From Pascua guehoae (taxonomy: Eukaryota > Basidiomycota > Tremellomycetes > Trichosporonales > Trichosporonaceae): a stretch of 64,000 bases of DNA. Below the pieces are notes generated by a model that was not told where the DNA came from, did no database searches, and worked only from the letters and a program-made list of their open reading frames with translations. Positions 1 through 11,236 of this stretch are shown here, piece by piece. A program made the position numbers and the translations under genes. The stretch spans positions 2,864,987 through 2,928,986 of the forward strand of contig BCJX01000002.1 of assembly GCA_001600415.1 (NCBI GenBank), given 5' to 3'. Every line of letters begins with the position of its first letter. Position 1 is the first letter of the stretch.

Positions 1-1
1 C

Positions 2-325
2 GAAATCTTCAACCTCGCCACCCGCTCCACCGCCGTGTCCATCACGACCTCGACGACGTGGATGTCCAACTTCATCATTGGCGTCGTGTCGCCGCTCATG
101 CTCGAAAAGATTCCCAACGGCGGGACATACTTTTTCTTTGCGGGCTTTGCCGTCCTCGGCTTTCTCACCACCTACTTCTGCCTCCCTGAGACGCGCCTCC
201 GGTCCCTCGAGGAAATGGACGCGCTGTTTGGCCAAAAGACGTCGAGCGAGGATCGGGAAATTGCCCGACGCGTGTATGCTGAGGTCGAGCAGGCCGAGAT
301 GCACAAGGCGGGGCACGGGGTGTAG
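2..325 (+). CDS. MFS sugar transporter, C-terminal part (5' end outside window)
   Basis: The reading frame is open from the left edge and stops at 323-325, giving 107 residues. They resemble the last two membrane helices and cytoplasmic tail of the sugar porter branch of the major facilitator superfamily. The first visible residues (EIFNLATRSTAVSI) match the conserved loop before helix 11. A hydrophobic stretch follows with a short linker (EKIPNGGTYFFFAG), then the family signature LPETRLRSLEEMDALFG, which corresponds to the canonical PET(K/R)-x-SLEE(M/L)D-x-x-F. The protein should move a sugar or related polyol across the plasma membrane. The substrate cannot be told from this part. The tail ends in a charged, Glu-rich segment. 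Upstream exons are outside the window. Confidence 0.9.
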   Translation, partial: EIFNLATRSTAVSITTSTTWMSNFIIGVVSPLMLEKIPNGGTYFFFAGFAVLGFLTTYFCLPETRLRSLEEMDALFGQKTSSEDREIARRVYAEVEQAEMHKAGHGV

Positions 326-1175
326 CGTGTGGTGTTTCCTCGAGAAGAAAAAGAAAACAAATGACGGGAAATAATCGTAACATTGTGTAGGATATTTGCG
401 ATGCTGTACCGTAGTGAAACCCGAGCGAATGAATCAGTGTCTGCCGACGGTGACTGCTGGTAAATACAGCGCGTGGTCAAGTATACCCAAAGCGCAACGT
501 TGGACCTTTAGCATGGAGCTGAGCATAGGATTTTGCCAACATTGTTTAATCCGTGGACGCGCCAATACTCTCGTCATACACCACAAGGACAAGCCCTCCT
601 CTCGCCCAGATTTGACCCCAATGTTGTCAGCTGGGGTGCTGTCTGACCATGAATGACTCTTTCAGCGGACCAACAAGGCCAGGAAGTGCTGCACATCATT
701 CACCTTTGCCAAAATGATAGTGAACGTTGCAAAGAAAAGGGCGTGGCAAAATCCACATTTCCTCAAGCTAGTGTTCTCCCGACTCGCAAACAATCCTGGG
801 CTCATAAGCGGACCATGTCCAACTGAGGTAAAGAAATTACCAGCTAGCATCATTCATATCTTGCCACATTGTTCCCGCATCTATCTATTATATAAAGTGA
901 AGATGCTCGAGATAAACCATGTCTAAGCTGCATGGTGTCCACATGGGCAGCTGCTTGGCGGAGGGAAGGAGATCGAAGGATTGTGCGTGTGTGTTTGTGG
1001 TGCGGGAGGCGTGGGGTGGAGTGTGGGAGGAGACCTGAGAAGAGAGGGTGGGTGTTTACATGAGTGAATTTCTCTTCTAGCACTGTGCAAATTCTTATGC
1101 ACGGATCGGTTTCATTTTTTCCAAACTACAATACAGCGCGCCCCCATTCATACACTTCCTGGCCAAACATGTCAC
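326..1175. other. Convergent intergenic region
   Basis: This stretch separates the 3' end of the transporter from the 3' end of the P-loop kinase-like gene on the other strand. It should hold both transcription terminators. I see no gene, RNA or repeat in it; the short open frames have no recognisable protein features. Confidence 0.5.
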
Positions 1176-2432
1176 TCACACAGTGACCGCCTGCACCCCC
1201 GCCCCGAAGCGCCCCACACCTGCCGCGCACGTCGGCCCACTGACCTGAATGACAAGCGTCGGCGCGATCCGATTCTCAATAAGAAACGCAGCGTTGATCC
1301 TGGGAGAGTGGCATTAGCACGCTGACATTCTCTCCTCGCCAAGAGGCGCGACGCACATGTCCGACTCGTCGGCGCGCCTCCTCGCGGCCTGCAGACTGCT
1401 CTCGACGCCCTCGGCACAGTGGCGCTGTACGATCCGCGCGCGCGCGACGTGGAGCGGCGTCTCGACCCAGATCTTTTCGTCGTACCGCTCCGCAGCCGTG
1501 GACCAGGGGAGGACGTCGAGGAGGACGTGGAGGCCCTCGATTATGCTGGGTGTTAGATGTACTTAACGCGGCGTGCCTGCACCACTGCCCGCATCATCCA
1601 TGGGCACCAGCTCAGAGGGCGCCAAAGGGAACGAGAAATGGCGCAGGGTGGGACTGGCGGACTGTTGCAACGTCTGCATGTCTACAGCACCTCAACATCT
1701 GCATGCCTCGGCATCCCTGCACCTTTCCTCGTTCCCTTTTGATACCCTCTGGACTTGGTATCGCAGCCGACCTTGCATGTTCCCCTCACCGACGCACATG
1801 ATACGATGGTGTGCGTGAATGACCCCGCCGCCCACCACCGGGTCCTTGTCCGCATGCGAGAATGTGGGGAACGGGATATCCCCGCCCCTATCGAGGGAGT
1901 CGATGAAGGCGGAATAACCCGCGGCGTTGAAGGTAAAGTGTGCGCCGCGGCGGGCGAACATGTGGTCGGGGTTCTGGGTCGTCAGACCTGGCCTTCCGTT
2001 GTCCTCGATTATCCCCTGTTGTCCTCGGATGTCTCCCATGTTGTCGGTTATCCCCCGGGTCCAAACCCAACTGCCCGTCGCTATACTCTACTCGCTAGTG
2101 AACAACACAAACCTCCATGGACCGCATTTCGGCCTGCGAATAATGCCACCCGTCGACGCCGATACACGCCGCCATGTCGGCCCCCCCGTCTGCGCAGGCC
2201 ATGCGGCTGATCGTGTCGACGAGGGGATAGGCGACGGTCGACTTGCCCGAGCCCGGGATCCCGCAGACGGCTGCATGTCAGACGAGTTTGGGGTGGGGAC
2301 GGACCGACCACGAGTCTGCGGGGACGCCTGGGGGTCAGCTGGAAGGGTAGACAAGGGGGACGCGGGGACGTACTGGTGCGTCCGGTCAATGATGTGCCGC
2401 GCGAGGGTGTCTATCTGCTCGTTCTGGGACAT
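1176..2432 (-). CDS. P-loop kinase-like protein (YFH7/uridine-kinase-like), five exons
   Basis: Exons by descending coordinate: 2432-about 2309, 2270-2113, 1973-1798, 1545-1357, 1299-1176; about 256 residues. Exons 2-5 join in phase at good GT-AG sites. The Walker A motif GIPGSGKST opens exon 2 and is followed by GVDGWHYSQAEM, the substrate-loop region of the PRK/uridine kinase/YFH7-type P-loop kinases. Exon 3 has the family block FARRGAHFTF and later ADKDPV. Exon 4 has HRIIIIEGLHVLLDVLPW, the Walker-B-like strand. Near the C-terminus RRADESDMINAAFLIENR resembles the (E/R)RRADGSD-x-xN-x(3)I-x-xNR helix of the family. It probably phosphorylates a small hydroxylated metabolite; the substrate is unknown. 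The first junction is uncertain: the obvious donor GTACGT at 2373 leaves the wrong phase, while a weak donor at 2308 (38-nt intron) restores it. The start at 2432 is the Met of MSQNEQIDTLARHI; an in-frame Met lies 21 codons upstream. It is divergent from the hybrid kinase. Confidence 0.8.
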
Positions 2433-2998
2433 TGCTGGAGTTGCTGTCAGAGTCGTTGCGTTCCGAGGTGAGACCTTGTTTGCTGCCGAGGACATTCTGT
2501 GCGTTCAACGGAGTTCTGATTGTTCTGGTTTGTGCCCGTCGCGTTCTTGACATCTGCGCTCGCGTTCTCCACCCCCTCGTTCTTTAGTTCTCATTGTTCC
2601 TCAGTAGGTTCGAGACGGTGTCGATGCGATACGCCACCAGACGCATCAGCATCAATGCGGGGCCACCGTCCGCTCTTGTTGACAACTGGGGCCGTTGGGG
2701 TAGGCACATGGAGGCACTTGAGTGAACACACGAGCGGGGCGGACTTGCGGGTCCGCTCTTGTCTGGGCTGCATTGGGGTTCCAACATGGTAACAGTGTGT
2801 TGTGGGCATCCGCAACCGTAACCGACCACGCGAGCTGGAGATGCTGCTCCTCTGTCTGTTAAATGTAGTTGGCACCAGAGTCGGTTGTCGCTGCTCGTCA
2901 ACCACAACAGGATCGGCAATGGTCAGAAGGCACCAGAGACTTGTTGACGATCCAAGGTGGTGTGGGTTGGTGTACGTGGTGTGGTGGATTGGAGACAG

Positions 2999-3046
2999 TG
3001 ACGTCATGCCCTTTGATCCGGGACGGGGGGTTAATCGCTGACGTCA
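2999..3046. promoter_or_regulatory. Pair of TGACGTCA palindromes (CRE/ATF-type)
   Basis: Two identical 8-bp palindromes begin at 2999 and 3039. TGACGTCA is the classical binding site of CREB/ATF bZIP factors, which in fungi include stress-response regulators. Binding here is inferred from the motif only. Confidence 0.45.
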
Positions 3047-3239
3047 GTGTTTTTTCGTCTCCAAGCCAAGATCCCACCCAATCCATTCCACCAAACCAAA
3101 CACGCCGGGCTCTGCAGCTAGAGAAGCAAGCAGCCAGGAACCACAAGCTAGCCTCACGCACCTCACGATTGCTCTTCTTTGTGACGACATCAAGTACTGC
3201 AGTAGTGTGAGCGACAATAAGGTGCGAGCATCCTACTCG

Positions 3240-3273
3240 TGTGCAGAATATGCAGTCACACATTCTGCACACG
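3240..3273. repeat. Perfect 11-bp inverted repeat, 12-bp spacer
   Basis: GTGTGCAGAAT (3240-3250) is followed after 12 bases by its exact reverse complement (3263-3273). It could be a binding site for a dimeric protein or an RNA hairpin. No T-run follows, so a terminator is not supported. Confidence 0.6.
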
Positions 3274-4288
3274 ATGTGACACTTTGAAACGGACCGCGGG
3301 TGGCTGGCACGCCCGCGGCCTGGACAAATGAGCAATGGTCAACTACTGTAGTACTGGGGGGAGGGCGACTCGGGTACCGGCCAGCGTCAGCGTCACTAGC
3401 GCACGGCGAGCGAGGCATGACGCCTACCTGTCCCACGCGTTCAGAATATTACCTGGGTCGACTGGGCGTGGGCCGTAGCGCGAGAATGACCCAACTAGAG
3501 AGGTAGAGTCTAACAAACACGCGTCGTAGTGCCCAATGTACACATACAGGGATCCCATTGCCACTCTTCTGGCATGCATGTTTGCTTGCTACCCCGAGTC
3601 ATTGTCTGTGTCTCGCTTCTGTTCACTCTGCAGCAAGCACAAGCAATCCCAACACGCTCGACACACACCCAGCCCACGTCCCTCTTGTCTTGGCCGACAC
3701 CTGGCCACCTGGCCGCACTTGCAACCGCCTTGTGTTGCCTCCACTTTGGGCCCCCTCGCCCTGGCGCTGTTCCTGTGACTCTGACTCTTGACCTGCACGT
3801 TGGAGTAGTACAGTAGAGTTGTGATCGACCGAGAGCTGGGCCCAAAACCCACCCTTCCCCTTCCCCTTCCTTACGGGATCATTCATGGATCGACGTCATT
3901 CCCCATTCGCCTTTTGATCGACCGACTCTTTGCACCCATTCCATTTCCTACATCAACCAACTCGTCTGGTAGAGTGGTGCTTGGCAACAACTCCAACGGC
4001 CGCTGAAACATACACCACCGTCACTACAATCCTCTTCCAACCTGTCGACTTTTTTCGTCCCCTTCTGCTGTCGACTACCAAACCACTGTCTGTCGTCGAC
4101 GTCAACAGCCATTCGACGCGTGAGTGGGTGGCGGCTCCTCGGCGTATTGACGCATTGCTGACCAATGTACAGCTGTCAACATCTTGTGTCGTGTCGCAAA
4201 CGTCCATCACTCTATCGTACCCCTCCATCTCCACTACTTGTCGACATAGGATCCACCGCAGCACAAGCTCGGACTCGCCGTCCCCGCA

Positions 4289-7200
4289 ATGAGCACCGCG
4301 CCGGGCGTCGCGGACGAGCTCCCAGGCGTCCCCACAGCCTACCTTCAGGTACGTCCATGGCCTTTTTTCGAAGCTTGGAGCTGGGGTGGAGCCACCACCT
4401 CGATTGCAACCTTGGTGACAATCGCCCGTGTGGCGCATGCCAGCCACTCATTTAATTGATCCGAGGGCCGAGAGTTGTTTCACCATGATGATTATTTCCA
4501 CAAGGCCTGTGCATCATCGGCCAAATGTTCAGTGCTCACACTTTTCCAGGCGTACCCATACCCCGCATTTGTGCTCCGTGTGCGTCCAATCCCTACCACC
4601 CAGACCACTCCCATTGGCCATCATCAACCCCGCGCTTCGACGTGGCCCTTATCCTCGGATCCGGCGGGGCCCTCACGACCCCCATTGCTCTCGCGCGATA
4701 CCGACACGACTGTGCGGGGCAACGGGTCCAAGGACGATGAAGAAGAGGGGGGTTCTACACCAACATCCGGCCACTCGACACCTTTACGACAACGCAAGTC
4801 GAGGGATCAACATGAGGGATCACCTTGGGTTGGGAGCTCGAATGGAAGCGCAGACGGTGCGACTGGGAGCAGGAGAGGAAGTCGAGGTCGCAAGGGGAGC
4901 TTGCTGAGCGACATTGGCGAAATGCAGCCGGCGTTTGCCCCAAGTGGGGATGGCCTCGAGTCAACCGCGTCCAACGAGCCCCGCGAGTCAAACGAGTCGA
5001 GCGAGTCAAACGAGTCAAAAGGCAACAGCTTGGGCATCTCCACGACCAACTTTACGCTGGTATCCACCACGCCCACGAGTACTGGCATTGTCTGGTCCAA
5101 TGACCAGTGGACGCGCGTGAGCGAGGGTCGAGCTCTTCAGGACGCCACGGAACCGCACGCCTTTGACGCGTTCCTCGAGTGGGTGGAGAGGATCTCGCCC
5201 TACCCCGTGGCAGTGACCACGTTTACACTCAAACTGCACAAGGTCCACCGTACCGTGGATGTGGTGGGAACACGTCTCGAGGTTCCAGAAGGACAGAGCT
5301 ACGCGTACGTGGTCGTCACAGCTACCAATGTGCAACAGTCGGTGGAAGACGACTACGAGCCGTACGCCTCGTCAACATCAAGCCGATGGATCGGCGGGCG
5401 TTCGCGCCACTCGAGTTTCCGCGCAGCGAGGCCCGCTACACCCGTCGTGCACGGCGAGCCGGCAATCCCTGTGGCGCTCGTCTTCTCCTCTGTAGCTGAG
5501 CAGCTCGAGAACGAGGACGAGCTGCCTCACCTGTCCACCGATGCGCAGTGCAATGTCCTCCTCGAGGAGCACGACTGGGCGAGTACCGGTGCAGGGCCGC
5601 GATCGACCTGGTCGCCCGAAATCAACTCGATGATTTCCATGATCATGATGTCGTCCAGCCAGGATATGGTATGGGTTGGCCCCGACTTGAACTGTGTCTA
5701 GTACGTGTTTGGCTTCCACCCCCCCAAACTAACTAACTTTGGCTAACATTGTAGCAACCAAGCTTGTGTCAAGATGGTTGACCATCCTCGCTCGTTTGGC
5801 AAACCCATAAGCGAGGTCTGGCAGCCTTTCTGGAACGAGCTGTTGCCCTATGCCGAGCGCGCCATGAGCGGCGAACCCGTAACCCGCAAAAACGACCGTG
5901 TGCTCTTCCACCAGGCAGGATCGCAACGCATCATTGAAAGGTACCACTCGTGGTCGTTTCTGCCCATCTTTGATCCCAACAAGGAGGTTGTGGGCATCTA
6001 CAATACAATGTACGACAAGACGGAGCAGGTGCTCATGCAACGACGGCTCCACACTACACGCGAGCTTGTCGAGCAGCTCTCGTTTGCGCGATCACAACGC
6101 GAATTCTATGATACCGTCGCCACCGTCTTGGCGAGGAATGCGGTCGATGCCCCGTTTGTCATTTGTTACAGTGTCAAGGAAAAGTCAAAGCATTCCAAGG
6201 CACGCAAGGGCGTGTCGCTCGAGCTCCACCTCGAGTCGTCTGCTGGCGTGCCCCACGACCATCCATGCGCTCCCGCCAAACTCACGTATGCCATCGACAA
6301 GCAAGCATCTTCTGCCGATTCGGGTTCTCGGGCCCCGACGCGCTCGCACAGCGCCTCGCCGCCTGCATCTGTGTCGTCTATGAAAATGCGCCGCAATATC
6401 AGCGGACACTCTTCATCCATGGACTCGATCCAGTCGTCCACTGGCAGTGAATGGTCATCGACATCGGCGTCGACGGACGATTCATGGTGGCCGATCGGGC
6501 GTGCACTTGCGACACGCCATTGCGTCGTCGTCGAAGACTGCTCTGATATCATCAAGGACTTGCCTGTCCGCTACTGGACGGCCCTTCCCGACAAGGCGAT
6601 CGTGATCCCACTTTGCAGCGAACCGGCAAGCCACCCACCTGCAGGTGTCCTCATCCTCGGCCTCAACCTTTTCAGGCCACTTGACAACGACTATGAGGAC
6701 TGGATCCAGCAGATCCGCGGACACCTCGTCTCGGCCCTATCATCCGTTATCGCCCTCGAGGAAGACATTCGCATGAGTGTCGACAAGGAGAAGCTTGAGC
6801 GGGCCAAGACGGCGTGGTTCCGCGGTGCCGCACAAGAACTTGGGTCGCCACTGACACTGATTTCCGGCCCGCTTGAAAACCTTGCGCAGACACGGCTGGC
6901 TCCTGAGCAGAGGGCCAGTCTGGTGTTTGCACAGCGCAACGTTCATCGCCTGGAGCGGCTTGTCACTTCATTGGTCAACTTTTCCCGCCTCGAGTCTGGC
7001 AAAATGACGGCGCGCTTTGTGCTCACCGACCTAGGCCAGTTTATCAGTGACCTCGCAGTCGTGTTCCAGCCGGCGGTCGAGCGTTTGGGTATTCGCTTCA
7101 CAGTTGAGATTCAGCCGCGCACAGAACCCGTGTGTTTCGACCCCTTGCTCCTCGAGATGGTCGTCTCCAACCTCATTACCGCGGCGCTGAAATACACCCC

Positions 7201-9995
7201 AAAGGGCAGGTCAGTGATCCTGCGGATCGCGTATGACAAGTGTGCTATTGTCTCGGTCAGCGACTCTGGCCTAGGTATCCCCGCATGCGACGTCGAGTCT
7301 GTCACCGAGTGGTACCACCGTTCCACGACACCGCACGATCGCGGACTGGACCCTACGGGCATGAGTCTCGCGCTGGCAAAGGAGATTGTCCGCCTCCACC
7401 AGGGCACCCTCAGCATTGAGAGCGCAAAGTTGGACGAGAATAGCGAGGGTGCACACGGGTCGACCTTCAAGGCCCGCATTCCTCTCGACCTGGAACCCGA
7501 TGACGACGAGGTGATCCCAGCCATACCGTTTGGCACATACAGCCGGCAGCTGGTCGAGGACATTACAGAGTGGATGAAGGACAATGCGTCTGATTCGCCA
7601 AACGACGATATCGGCGACGGACCCGCCGACCCGCTCCCGAGCGGCATTGTCGACGGCCTCATGTTCCAGCGCAGTGACGTCCTCCTTGTCGTCGACAATG
7701 ACCCCGACATGCGCGACTACATCAAGGGTCTGTTCCAGCCATTTTGCACCGTCGTACAGGCATCCAGTGGCACGGAAGCCCTCGCAATGGCGCAAAAGTC
7801 GCCGCCCGACCTGGTCCTGTGTGACGCGCTCACCCACCACATGACTGGTATCGAGCTGTTGGCCCAAATCCGTGACGATCCACAGCTGCGTCTCACGCCC
7901 GTGGTTCTCCTCTCTGCAGCTGCCGACGACGACCTGCGCGTCGGTGCGCTCGTTGCTGGAGCCGAAGACTTTCTTGCAAAGCCGTTTAAACCAAAGGAGC
8001 TTCTCCTGCGCGTCAACCTGCACATGCAGATGGGCAAGAAGCGCGCAAAACTCGAGACGCTCTTTGCGGCACGCGAGCAGGAAATGGCCGTCCTGTCCGA
8101 CTATTGTCCCTCGGGCATCATGCGCACCGACGCCGATGGACGTGTCACGTACGCCAACGGGGCGTTCCGTCAGCCGGCCAACATTCCAGTCGACGACCCT
8201 GGCATCAACCTCTGGTGGGACTATTGCGATGCCCAGACGAGGTCGGCAATCGAACCAATCTGGCACGAGATTCTCACGGGCGACAAGACGACGACCAATC
8301 TAAAGTGGAAGTGGCTCACGGGCCGCACCATGTCGGGCGTCTTTATCCGCCTCGACAAGGTCCGTCCAGGATTGTCGGGCATCATTGCTTGCGTGACCGA
8401 CATTTCGTACCAGGAGGAAAAGCTGCGCGAAGCCGAGGCACGCCGCGTCGAAGCCGAAGAGAGCAAGCACCAGCAAGAGCTCCTTGTCGACCTGACGTCG
8501 CACGAGATTCGTACCCCCGTCTCGGCTATTCTCCAGTGTTCATCGCTCGTCAAGGACAACCTCGTAGCGCTCAAGGAGCAGCTGCGGTTTGCTGGTGAAG
8601 GCGGATTCCACCCCTCGCCGCAGCTGCTTACCGATCTCGAGGAGGATGTCGGCGCACTAGAGAGTGAGTATGGCTGCTGGCTTTGCTCGCAACTAACTCG
8701 ATAGGCATCTACCAATGCGGTCTGGTCCAAGAACGTATCGCTGGCGACGTGCTATCCTTGGCCCGTATCCAGCTTGACATGCTCACGCTACACGACGTTG
8801 AGACGGATCTGCGCCGCGAGGCACGCAAGGTCTTGTCTGTCTTTTCGAGTGAGGCGCGGATGAAGAAGATTGATATCGGCCTCAAGTTTGGTCCCAACCT
8901 CGACGACATGCGTGTCTCTGGCGTCAAGACGGACCCGGTGCGACTCGGACAGGTGGTGACAAACCTGATCTCCAATGCCATCCGGTTCACATCTGGAGCA
9001 GATGTGCGCACAATCACGGTTCACTACGATGTGGGATGGGACAGGCCCCTCCCAGGAACGTATACTCGACCAGGAAAGACTCTCAACCCGCCTCCGTCTA
9101 TACCAGCACCCGAGGATACTCCAGTATACCTATTTGTCAGCGTCACCGATACCGGCCCAGGCATGAGCAAGGATGAGACGGCACTGCTCTTCCAGCGCTT
9201 CCAGCAGGGCAACAAGATGATCCATACGCGGTACGGCGGCTCCGGCCTCGGGCTCTTCATCTGCAAGAGTGGGTGTTGTACACGGATGTAGGCGACTTGC
9301 TGCTAACGACTCCAGAGATCACCGAGCTGCTTGGCGGCGGAATCGAGGTGCAATCAGAGCTGGGTGTGGGGAGTGTGTTCCGATTCTGGATCAAGACGTC
9401 CACTGTCGCACCTACGTCGCCACGGTTGAGCGGTCCCCAACTCGTGTCCCCTGTGTCTACAGCCAACACGTTACCAAACCCAGCCGACTCGCCAAGTGCC
9501 GTCTCGCTCAGCCTTCCGTCCGACGCCCCACATGTCCTCATTGTCGAGGACAACATTATCAACCAGACTGTGCTCAAGCGACAGCTCGTCAAGGCTGGTC
9601 TGACATGTGACACTGCCGACAATGGCCAAGAAGCCCTGATGCACCTGCATGAGGCGCACCGTCAGAGACGCCACGACGCGGACGGCGGGTACGACGTTGT
9701 CCTCATGGACCTCGAGATGCCCGTCATGGACGGTCTTACGGCCGTGCGCCACATCCGTGCAGCTCAACAAGAAGGAAAGCTCAAACCCCAGCTCGTGATC
9801 GCCCTCACGGGTAACGCGAGGCAGGGACAGATTGACCAGGCGCTCAGTGCAGGCATGGACGATGGTGAGTGGCAAATGATGGTAGCCGTTGCTCACTCTG
9901 CAGTTGTCATCAAGCCGTACAAGCTGCACGAGCTTGTGGCCAAGATACGCTCGGCCGTCTCTGCTCGTCGGGCAAGCCTGGATGTCGAAGAGTAG
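4289..9995 (+). CDS. Double hybrid histidine kinase (Tco2-like), six exons, 1774 aa
   Basis: Exons 4289-4348, 4550-5700, 5755-8663, 8705-9268, 9316-9864, 9904-9995; all junctions are in phase. Order of domains: N-terminal LPGVPTAYLQAYPYPAFVL block, a long Ser/Glu-rich linker, a PAS-like region (about 365-510), a GAF-like region (about 510-755), HK1 (about 755-1000), receiver 1 (about 1045-1170), PAS (about 1178-1290), HK2 (about 1310-1580), receiver 2 (about 1635-1760). HK2 has an intact H-box SHEIRTP (His1320), N-box and DTGPGM/GGSGLGL nucleotide loops. Both receivers keep the acidic pair, the phospho-Asp (Asp1094, Asp1693) and the KP lysine. In HK1 the H-box reads AAQELGSPLT, with Gln764 where His is expected, and its N-box and G2 loop are also altered. 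Cryptococcus Tco2 is known for a double kinase-receiver layout and feeds the HOG stress pathway through an Hpt protein; the same role here is inferred. No transmembrane segment is seen, so it is probably cytosolic. Confidence 0.95.
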
Positions 9996-11236
9996 CCACG
10001 ACGCAACGAGGACGAATAGACATATCTCCACAGTTATCTTTTTCTCATCACCACCTTACGCGGCCTTTTGGCCACCTAGAGTACACTGCTATACCAGGCA
10101 CCACGCCGCGGGCCATGGCGCCACACCTCCTCACGCACAAATCGCGTCCTACAACAAAATGTATCTACCCCTCTGTATCTCTACACGCCGCGACGACGCG
10201 GCCCTAATGCATTGCACGCGTACCTGAGCCCCAACCGCCGTACCTCGGACCAAGACGCGACCGACGCGAGCAGGGATCAGTGAGCAGAGCGTTCTGCGTA
10301 CCGTACCGAGTGAGGCGAGGCGCGGCGCCAAGCTGACTGCGGTGGCGGCCGAGTGGCTATCGTGCATGGCCTCGCCGAGCCTGGGCGGGGTGCGCAGCTA
10401 GCTAGCTGCATGGGGCATTGGCTGGTGAGCTGGTGAGCTGGTGGCTGTGTGGCTGGTGGCTGGTCGTAAGCATACTGTACTGTACCAAGTGTGAGTGGCC
10501 ATTCGACAGGCGAGGATGGCTGAACGGGGCACGCGGGGCGCACAGACCGGCAGCCATGTGTTTTTGCCACTTTGCACTTCCCAAGTTCACTAGCTCACAA
10601 GGTCTCCTACCCCATCGCCCTCTTTGCCCCACCATCGCCGTCGCCGTCGGCGTCGACAGCGTCGATGGCAGTTCCTAGTCGTGACTTTGGTGCGCGTGAC
10701 ACACGACTGACACATGTTCTTACCCGTCTCTCGGTTGACTCGGCTCACTCGCGCGTCGCGTCGCCGCCGCTCGACCACGGCGCAGTCGCGTCGGCGGATA
10801 CGGTCTGATCCTTTGCCATGTGCACGGTTCGCGCAGAGGGACTGACGTGGGCCAAGCCGCCAGAAAAGCGCGTCTGTGCGCCGCCACCATACTGCATGTA
10901 CTGTACTGGAGAAATCATTTGCGCATAAACAGTCTGCGGCCACAGTCACCATTTTGACCCCAATCCATCCATTCTCACCCCCCAACACCCTCTTGATTCT
11001 CCATCCCCGTCGCTCCGGTGTCACCCCCCTAACTCGTCCCGGACCACCCCAACCAGCCATCGGACGTTCCGACCTGCATACATCTCATCTTACATTACTC
11101 TTCATCGAGACAGAGTATCTCCGACCCAACCGGTCCCGTGTCACCTCTCCTCGGCGTCACCCCCTCCCCCCCATCGTCTACACATACCCCCTCCCCCTCC
11201 TCCTCTTCGCCGTCCATCACCCCGCCCTTGTCCCCA
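9996..11236. other. Intergenic region upstream of the M50B-like gene
   Basis: No gene or RNA is recognised here. The first part should hold the kinase terminator. 10920-11236 is C-rich and T/C-rich and probably contains the promoter and leader of the next gene. Several GC-rich direct repeats of GTGGCTG/GCTGGTG type occur around 10420-10470. Confidence 0.4.

Larger units (their letters stand above)
2433..4288. promoter_or_regulatory. Divergent intergenic/promoter region with two CRE palindromes
   Basis: This 1.86-kb region lies between the start codons of the P-loop kinase-like gene (-) and the hybrid histidine kinase (+), so it should carry both promoters. I see no gene. Two perfect TGACGTCA palindromes (ATF/CREB-type sites) occur at 2999-3006 and 3039-3046, 40 bp apart. 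A perfect 11-bp inverted repeat lies at 3240-3250/3263-3273. The last 500 bases before the kinase start are pyrimidine-rich, as is common in basidiomycete leaders. Confidence 0.45.

Noticed and set aside
7271..8266. 331-codon open frame antisense to the hybrid kinase
   Set aside because: Lies wholly opposite conserved receiver and PAS coding sequence; a by-product of codon bias.
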